Part shown: positions 56,935 to 64,000 of the stretch, one piece after another
Layout of the letters: every line of letters begins with the position of its first letter
Numbering within the stretch: position 1 is the stretch's first letter
Assembly: GCA_030998225.1 (NCBI GenBank)
Contig: JAPYXD010000710.1
Coordinates: forward strand, 21,178,001 to 21,242,000
Length of the DNA: 64,000 nt
DNA from: Diplolepis rosae
Taxonomy: Eukaryota; Arthropoda; Insecta; Hymenoptera; Diplolepididae
Reading direction: 5' to 3'
Program-made: the position numbers and the translations under genes
Notes under the pieces: model-generated
Told to the model about the DNA's origin: nothing
Database searches by the model: none
The model's input: the letters and a program-made list of their open reading frames with translations, nothing else

Positions 56935-58505
56935 TGGAAGGTAACAAAATTCTGCATTTAATGACCCCAAAACGAAATGTTTTAGTCCATTATTAACGAA
57001 GATATTGCCATAAAAAAGAAAAAATTCAAAGCTTTCTTAAATTTTGAATAACTCTTGAAATAATTAATATTGCCATAATTTTTTCCTAAATGCAGCCAAA
57101 ATCTGAGCTAAGAACGAAAAAGTTGTAAAACTTTAAATTTGTGAAATTATTTATGAAAGAAATTTTGATAATAATGAATAATGAATCATTTTTCCAGGAA
57201 AAAGAATCTTCACAACTTTACCTTTCCCAATTTTTGGAAATAAATTCATTAATGGCTGAAACCATTAAAAATCAATTCTCCAAAACAAAATTCTTATAAA
57301 CAAATTGCTGAATTTGGTAATAATTTATTCATTTCAGAAAATTGGAAACGGTTAAGTTGTAGAGAATCTTTTTTTTGAAGGAATGATCTGTGATTTATTA
57401 GAATCACATCATTTTTTTAAATTTGGTATAAAGCGATAAGATAAAAAGTTCGGGTAAAAATAAAATTTGTTAAATGCATTATTTTTCTGCATTTCAAATT
57501 TTTTTTCATGGAAAATAATCTTTTCTCTTTCAAATTAGCATTTCAATAACAATATTGCTATTCTTGAAAGCAAAATTATCTATTTTTGCCTGAGGTCTAA
57601 TTTTTGTGGATGAACTAACTTAATAGTATCAAGAAAAAATCTATCAAAATATTTTTTATACGTTGCTAATAGTCTATGTAAATTTACCTTTATGATAAAC
57701 TGAGAAAAGTTCAAAAATTTTCATTGTTTCAAGAGTTGTATAAAATTCAAGAAAACTTTGAAATCTTGACTTTTTTCACAATATCTTCGTTAATAACACT
57801 AATTTACAAAATTACAAATTTTTTCTGCCCACTACATCTTAATAGGATTTTTTCGTGTATTTTGCCCCACTAAAAACGAAAGTCACACTCAAAAAATTTT
57901 TTGTGGAAGCGTTTTCTAGATATCAATGTTCGAATTTTTTTTTCAATTTTCAGAGTTATACCGAAATTTTTGAGTATATTTCGAGTTCTAATTGGCCGAT
58001 TTGCCTAAACAAGAAGTCAAATTGAAGGCAATTGAATCATCTACAACTTTTTATTCTAAAGTTTCCAGATTGGATATGTGGATTTTCGACCTTGATTTTT
58101 GCCAAAAAATCCAACTTTTCCAACTTATTAAAATCGCTAGTATCTGAAATACTGTGCCGATCTGAAAACTTTACAGTAAAAAGTTGTAGAGGATTCAATT
58201 GCCTTCAATTTGAGTTCTTGTTTAGGGGAATCGGCCAATTAGAACTCGAAATATACTCAAAAACGTCAGAACAACTCTGAAAATTGAAAAAAAAATTTCG
58301 AACATTGATATCTAGAAAACGCTTCCATAAAAAATTTTTCGACTGTGACTTTCGTTTTTAGTGGGGCAAAATACATGAAAAAATCATATTAAGATGAGGT
58401 GAGCAAAAAATTCTTTTAATTTTGTAAATTAGTGTTATTGACTAAAACCCTTCGTTTTATTTTATTCATTAAATGCAGAATTTCTTACCTTCCATTTTAT
58501 TTCAA
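56935..58505. mobile_element. Element T, foldback with D inside
   Basis: ATGGAAGGTAACAAAATTCTGC at the left pairs with 58.47-58.50 kb. A second inverted pair links 56.99-57.07 with 57.73-57.81 kb, and a third, larger palindrome fills 57.81-58.44 kb (arms with AAACGAAAGTCACACTCAAA and TCTAGATATCAATGTTCGAA). The layout recalls M, but no hammerhead is seen. Confidence 0.7.
57183..57623. mobile_element. Family D foldback, left end missing, nested in T
   Basis: The centre and right arm match family D through TGAGGTCTAATTTTTGTGGA and end at TTAA. The left arm begins only near the inner TGAATCATTTTTCCAGGAAA. Confidence 0.78.
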
Positions 58506-60185
58506 GGAAAAAATTCACTTTTAGATATTTTATGAATTAGAACCTGTTACGTGAATTGTTAAAAACAAGTGCCCAGCCTCTTTTGCACATCTTGATACCC
58601 TTGTGCTCCGAAAAACTTCATTTGTCCAAAACAAATGAAAGTTTTCCCCTATTTCTAGTCCCGAAAAATAAAAAAATGGGACTAAAAGTGTAAAAATTGT
58701 TGGAATTTTGAAAGAAAGAAATTTCCCGCGGTTCAAGCTACTCGGTCGGGAATTCTAGCAGGTCCGATTGCAGTGGAGTTTGGTCGTTGGTCGCACACGC
58801 AACGACTTTGCCTACGCAGAGTTTACGGAGTTTCCAACTCAGCCGAGCCACATGAAGTCACTTTATCTTTCTAAAAACCCTAGCGGCAGAGAAGTTGTCC
58901 ACGTCTCAGATTTCAAAAGTCTCCCAACTCTCTTTCTTTTAACTTTAAAGTTTCAAATTTTTATCAATAATAGAGACCAGCCCCTAGAAATTTTAAGAAT
59001 TTTTTCAAACCTTTAAGCTCAAAGGGAGAGTCTGTAATAATTTTCAAAGTAGAATGATTTTGTCAGTATATTTTTACTGGCGCTATCTACTCGGCTGAGA
59101 ACCGTCGCTTTGGCAGCCTAGAAGTTCTTCTCCGTTACCGACTATATTTTTAGTTTCTCTTCTCGACGTTGGTAGCGCTGTTTCTTATCGGTGAGGAAAG
59201 GAATCACTCCACTGTTCAGTCCATCTTTAAATTAATTTATAATGCATTACTCATTGTCTCATTGAGGCGAAATTTAAACGGTTCATTAATTATATCTAGA
59301 GAATATTTCGAGTTTTAGATTCATTTCATAGGATTTTATTTTTCTGCAAAAATATATTATAGATAGTTTTTAATATATCAGCAAATTGCAATATCGTGTG
59401 GTGGTAATCCCCCCCACAGCTTAATTGTTGCCTCGTGGGAATTTCCATCAATGCTGTTGATGCTTCGTAACAACTCCAAACGATATGATCTTTCTTTTTC
59501 ACATCTAATTTTTACAAGTCAATAGTTTTTTGCGATCTAATTTTTATTTTCTAAAATCCATTTTCAGTTTTGTTGTAAATATTAATTTTTGTCTGGGAAA
59601 ATTAGTTAAGGTATAACTTTTACTTGTCTAAAACTTTTATTTTCAAAAAATATAATCGATTTTAAAAATAACGTTTTTTAATATTTTTCTTTAAAACTCT
59701 TTTTATTTTTTATTCCATTCACAATAAAAGAAAAATAAGTTTTTTTATTGAATATAGACCAACGTAAATAAGAACATTCAACAATTTAAAAATCACATGG
59801 AGTAAAATTTGCTATATTCAAGGTACGCTACTTGAATTTTCAGATAAAAGTCGATTAGGAAACTTGTATTTATTATTATTACTGTAGATAATAATTTTAT
59901 TGCATCATATAATTTCAAATCAGATGCTTGAGTTTTTTTCTTAATGTAAAACAAAAATAAAACATGTAAAAAATATAATGACTTCGCGTTTTCGACATGG
60001 AAAATAAGATTTACTTAAATAGGTGTCTCCTTGAGATATCAAGAAATTCAGACCGCTTCCGGCCTGTCTGAAAGTGATTATCTCAGTCGCATTGACATGG
60101 AATATCACGAAATCTACTCGGAGTGAAAGGCACGTGATAGGGAGTACTAAAAACATTTTTTTGCGCTTGGTAAAAAAAATGGATA
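58506..60185. other. Unique sequence, GC-richer 58.7-59.2 kb
   Basis: 58.74-59.21 kb is GC-richer and repeat-free, with an 82-codon frame lacking motifs. A second moderate patch lies at 59.99-60.13 kb. No gene called. Confidence 0.45.
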
Positions 60186-61137
60186 AACTTCCGAAAAGGG
60201 TGTAAATCCGATTGTCTTCGGACTCCGTATACTTACGTATTTTGACGCGCTAATTACGAATATGATAGTGAAAATTGGCGCAAATTTGAATTTAATGCAG
60301 AAAACCATTTAAAAAACCATAAAATCATGGTTTTTTCCATTTATTTTTGTAAATAATGAAAATTTTGTAAAATATTTCAAATAAAAATTATAGAGCATAA
60401 AAAAATACATCTTTCGTGTTGAGTACATTTTTTCTCTAAAACCATTTATATACTGGTAATAACAGGTTTCTGCATGTAAAGAACAAAACGCTACAGTATT
60501 TAATCATGCCCCCCCCCCCCACTTTCAACATACGATGAAGGAAGCAGAATAGTGCATGCAAAGAACAACAATGCTACAATATTGAGTCATCCCCCCCACC
60601 CCAATTTCAACACACGATGAAGGAAGCAGAATAGTGCATGCAAAGAACAACAATGCTACAGTATTTACTCATGTCCCCCCTCCCCCCACTTTCAACACAC
60701 GTTTAAGGAAGCAGAATAGTGCATGCAAAGAACAACAATGCTACAGTATTTACTCATGCCCCCCCCCCCACTTTCAACACACGATTAAGGAAGCAGAATA
60801 GTAACCTTAAAGTATTCTGTACTGGCTCCATCCCTGTTACAACTTTTAAACTTTGTCTATCTTTTTCTGGAAAACTATCACTTGTACGATAAAAATTAAT
60901 ACAACATAAAATGTGCACCTCGATGAGATCTACATCTTTTATTTGAAATATTTTTCTAAATTCCCATTACTTACGAAAATAAATGGAAAAAACCATAATT
61001 TCATGGGTTTTTTTATGGTTTTCATCGTTAAATTCAAATTTGCGCCAATTTTCACAATCATATTCGTAATCAGCGCGTCAAAATACATAAGTATACGGAG
61101 TCCGGAGACAATCGGACTTACACCCTTTTCGGAAGTT
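60186..61137. mobile_element. Element V, foldback with minisatellite core
   Basis: AACTTCCGAAAAGGGTGTAA and its inverse bound arms of about 230 bp (ATTTTGACGCGCTAATTACG, ATTGGCGCAAATTTGAATTT, AACCATAAAATCATGG). A four-unit minisatellite fills the middle. Target duplication not clear. Confidence 0.82.
60473..60802. repeat. Minisatellite, 81-85 bp unit, four copies
   Basis: Units start CATGYAAAGAACAA at 60473, 60555, 60637 and 60722. Each has a C-rich run of varying length followed by ACTTTCAACACACGAT and AAGGAAGCAGAATAGT. The C runs account for the length differences. Confidence 0.93.
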
Positions 61138-61660
61138 CACCCGCTCAAATTACTTCAAAATGTAATTTTTAATTGTTGTACCTTTCGCAAATTTTGAGGA
61201 AGGAAAATTAAAAATTATTTTGTTCTCTTCCTTACGAGTTTTCCAGATTTTGTAGACTCTTTTGAATATTATCACCAGTGAATACTTTGGAAAAATCAAT
61301 ACTAAAAAAATTTAATTTGAATTTGATATTTTTGGAGCACCTTATTTTTCATTGTGTAAGTTTAATGAATCACAGGTTAAAGATAACTCTTTAAACACGT
61401 GAAAAATGCACATGACAATAAAATTTCGACACTCTGCTATGATAAAAATGAAAAAAGTCAAGAATAAATAAAACAAGTGGATCAAAGAAGAAATAGATAA
61501 TGCATAAATAACATCCTCATGATGAACAAATCCCAATCGAACAATATACATAAGCGAAATTTTTTGGCTTCCGTTTTCTGCTCACCTGTTCTTCCTGCAT
61601 GAAAAAAAAACTGGGGATCATAAGAGTATCAACGATACATATGAAAAAAATTTTAAATCT
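61138..61660. other. Unique AT-rich sequence
   Basis: No gene or named repeat. Confidence 0.4.
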
Positions 61661-61766
61661 TTCTGTGGAAAAAAAGATGCTTTCTACTGCGCTGGGATTC
61701 GAGCCCAGGTCTTTCGATTGCCGGTCGACTCGATAATGTAGGCAGTGGCAAAAATTTCAAATTCAA
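61661..61766 (-). repeat. SINE, head-to-head pair, left member
   Basis: On the minus strand: GAGTCGACCGGCAATCGAAA, box-B-like GGCTCGAATCCCAG, AAAGCATC and the TTTTTTTCCACAGAAAGA tail. Confidence 0.8.
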
Positions 61767-61911
61767 CTAATTAATTTAATATCAACGATTTCTAAAAAAT
61801 AGGAATGATTACCAATAAAGAAAAAAGAGTATTAAACAGTACAGAACTCATTCCCTAACTGCATAAGACTCTCTTTTCTCACTTGGTAGTTATTCCTGGT
61901 TTTCAGTAATC

Positions 61912-61999
61912 ATTCGGCAATCGAAAGACCTGGGCTCGAATCCCAGCGCAGTCAAAAGCGTTTTTTTTCCACAAAAAGATTTTCAAATTCTTTAAATAT
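61912..61999 (+). repeat. SINE, head-to-head pair, right member
   Basis: CGGCAATCGAAAGACCTGGG, CTCGAATCCCAGCGCAGTC and the TTTTTTTTCCACAAAAAGAT tail. It faces away from the left member across about 145 bases. Confidence 0.8.
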
Positions 62000-63094
62000 T
62001 TGAATCATTCATATTCTTCTGATCTCCATTTTTCTCTCTGCGACAAGTATTTTATTCAGATTTGCAAAACTCTGATTTCCAATCTGAAATACAATTTTTT
62101 AAGCCTTCTATAATTTACATTTTTTCAAAAAATTCAGTTCCTCATGCAAAATGATAAACAAATAGAAGCAATAAATATTGATGCACTGGTTATTTCAAGT
62201 GAAAGTTATTGATGTTTACGTTTTCAAGAGCTTGACCCACTTTCTAAAGATCCGAAGAACAGAAAGAAAAAAAAGGTCGTTGATAAACACGAGATAAATA
62301 TCACTATTTTAACGTGATAAAAATAATGATAACAATGAAAGTAATGATAACAATATGAAAGTACTGTTTCAACAGAAGTTAAATTAATTTTTATCAAAAA
62401 AACAAGAACTTTATGATTAATTAGAAATTTTATAAAAATGCCTAAAATGAGGAAATTGGCCTGATTCTGAAATTGGTTTTAATTTAATTGTAACGCTGAT
62501 CTCTTTTTGCACAATTTTAGGTTTTTCCGCGAACGTTCTTCCAGTTTCACGGCAAGGTAAAAACAAATATGGTTGTTTGGTCTAAAAATATTGGCCTGTA
62601 AGTTGCGCCTAGCAACAGAGGTTGCATGCAGGCGGAACTGTACGGTTACTGCGCGATGTTTGCGCAACTTGAACGCAAGGAAGGTCAAGAAATAAAAGAG
62701 GAATTTCATAAAGAAGACTTTAATCACATGTCGAAAGTCTCAAGCTGCGAATCCTTTCCGAAAAGATATTATCGATAGTTCTTGGTCCAAAGTCTTCTTT
62801 TGTTCCTAACTTTTTTATTCCTCATCAAAATTTCGGACACGGAGCCTCCGGCTACGAAACGTATAGCGCTTCGCTGCTGCACCGACAGAAGTTCTGCAGA
62901 TCAACTGTAATTTTACACGATAAGTTCCTACAGCCTCCATAAATTAATTTTAAATATTTTTGTTTTTCAACTTCAACATCCGTTTATTTATTCAAAAGAG
63001 TTAAAATTCATTTGTGTCACACACATTTGTATTAATAAAATAAAATTAGTTCAATAAAATGGATACAATGCAAAAATAATTTTTTATTTCCGTA
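62000..63094. other. Unique sequence, no supported gene
   Basis: 62.5-62.9 kb is GC-richer with an 82-codon minus frame lacking motifs. Confidence 0.4.
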
Positions 63095-63560
63095 ATTATA
63101 ATCTTCTGTTTATTTAATGATTTTTAGATATTTATTTAGTTTTTTATGTTGCATTCCTTAGTTTTTTTAAATTCATTATTCTTATCGATTTTGATCGAAT
63201 TCGGTAGTCAAGGGTTTTTGAGATCGCTGATTATGAATCCGACATCAGATTTTAAAATTTCAAAATGGTGGCTCCAATATGGCGGACGTCAAATTAAAAA
63301 TTCCAAAAACCCAGGAATACAATTTTTCGGAAAAATTTATGGAATTTTCATTTTGACGTTCGCCATATTGGATCCACCATTTTGAAATTTGAAAATATGA
63401 TGTCGGATTCGTAATCAGTGATCTCGAAAACCCTTGGGTACCGAAATTGATAAAAATCGGTAAAAATAATTAATTTTAAAAAACAAAGGAATGCAACATA
63501 TAAACTAAATAAATATCTAAAAATCATTCAATTAACAGAAGATTTTTAATTAATCTCACG
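63095..63560. mobile_element. Element X, foldback
   Basis: AATCTTCTGTTTATTTAATG pairs with 63.52-63.55 kb; the arms contain TATGTTGCATTCCTT, CAAGGGTTTTTGAGATCGCT and AAAATGGTGGCTCCAATATG, with a short centre. Ends are approximate; no target duplication was confirmed. Confidence 0.78.
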
Positions 63561-64000
63561 AAAATCGGAATTTTTTCATTATAAATTAAACTTAAATATT
63601 CATCAAGAACAATTAAGAAATTTATAAAGGGTTAAAAACCGTGAAAAAATAAGTTTCAAATTCTGAAAAAATATTGAAGAAATAAAAAATTTCTCTTATT
63701 TTTGGAAGAAATTTTCGAAATTTATAAACTGAAGCGTAAAAATACTGGTAAATAAGAAGATTTACAAATTCTTCTAGAATTGTTACGCAATTCTTTTTGA
63801 AATTTGGGACGAGGCTTTCAGTAACGAATGACAATAGCTATAAATTTGAGAACTTTATAGACAATGAAATGAAAAAAGTCCATGAGATTATAACGTGAAT
63901 TCCATTAATCAATGGTTTCAATGTTTAAAAACAGTATCTTAGTTTTTATGGCGACATGTTTTAAAACATCTCTATTATTTTATTGACTTACAAATTAAAA
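63561..64000. other. AT-rich sequence, nothing recognised
   Basis: No gene, repeat or RNA feature could be supported up to the window end. Confidence 0.4.

Noticed and set aside
57806..58440. Possible hammerhead in the T palindrome
   Set aside because: No CTGANGA followed by a stem and GAAA could be found on either strand.
62479..62727. 82-codon minus-strand frame
   Set aside because: No recognisable domain or splice context, in unique sequence of mixed composition.

Overview
The window is AT-rich, intron-bearing eukaryotic DNA with no intact protein-coding gene, no rRNA and no functional tRNA. Long homopolymer runs, tRNA-derived short interspersed repeats, an AG|GT ... AG|A spliced gene fragment with an AATAAA signal, and dozens of inverted-repeat transposons point to an arthropod, most likely an insect with a repeat-rich genome. 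A hymenopteran such as a parasitoid wasp is a guess; nothing here fixes the species. It reads as intergenic or long-intron sequence.

Most of the sequence is layered, nested, foldback (inverted-repeat) elements. I separate four groups by ends and target-site duplications (TSDs). (1) Elements bounded by TTAA whose ends all begin TTAAGG: families D, D2, E, F, I and the right end of Y. (2) Elements beginning CAC-N-GAGAAA or CACTGTTAGAAA with 2-bp TSDs: families A, W, N, Q, R, S. (3) Elements beginning CTCTCTAAA and built from AATCAGTSA words, with 2-bp TSDs that are not always TA: families B and C. (4) Foldback elements with imperfect or perfect 10-15 bp TSDs that carry hammerhead-ribozyme motifs reading outward near their ends: families P, M and G, with a related short copy O.

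Region by region: 0.8-4.9 kb holds W with A nested in it, another A, then I2, B and BB; 6.4-8.1 kb a diverged AA copy and tandem GC-rich L; 9.1-11.0 kb decayed SINEs and a triple-nested palindrome K; 12.5-14.5 kb element M; 14.5-16.5 kb a dispersed repeat block plus B inside C; 17.0-22.4 kb element P1 inside a D2 copy, itself hit by the 2.2-kb gene-carrying element N; 23.3-26.1 kb E, a second copy of the dispersed block and I; 27.4-30.3 kb a D-F-P2 chain with G and a SINE inside F; 31.3-32.6 kb B, truncated D and a GC-rich island; 33.5-39.2 kb A, D, F, and N3 with D2 inside; 40.7-41.7 kb D with A inside; 43.7-46.6 kb R, palindromic sites, a lone hammerhead and Y; 47.7-51.2 kb S, B, N2 with O, and two C copies; 52.2-54.3 kb F with Q inside, E end, B; 55-58.5 kb two AA copies and T with D inside; 60.2-61.1 kb V with a minisatellite; 61.7-62.0 kb an inverted SINE pair; 63.1-63.6 kb X.

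The best candidate for something under-described is group 4: short retroelement-like foldbacks with outward hammerhead motifs at one or both ends, seen in three unrelated sequence families. The second is N, a 2.2-kb element with TA target duplication that carries two correctly spliceable terminal exons of a host-type gene.
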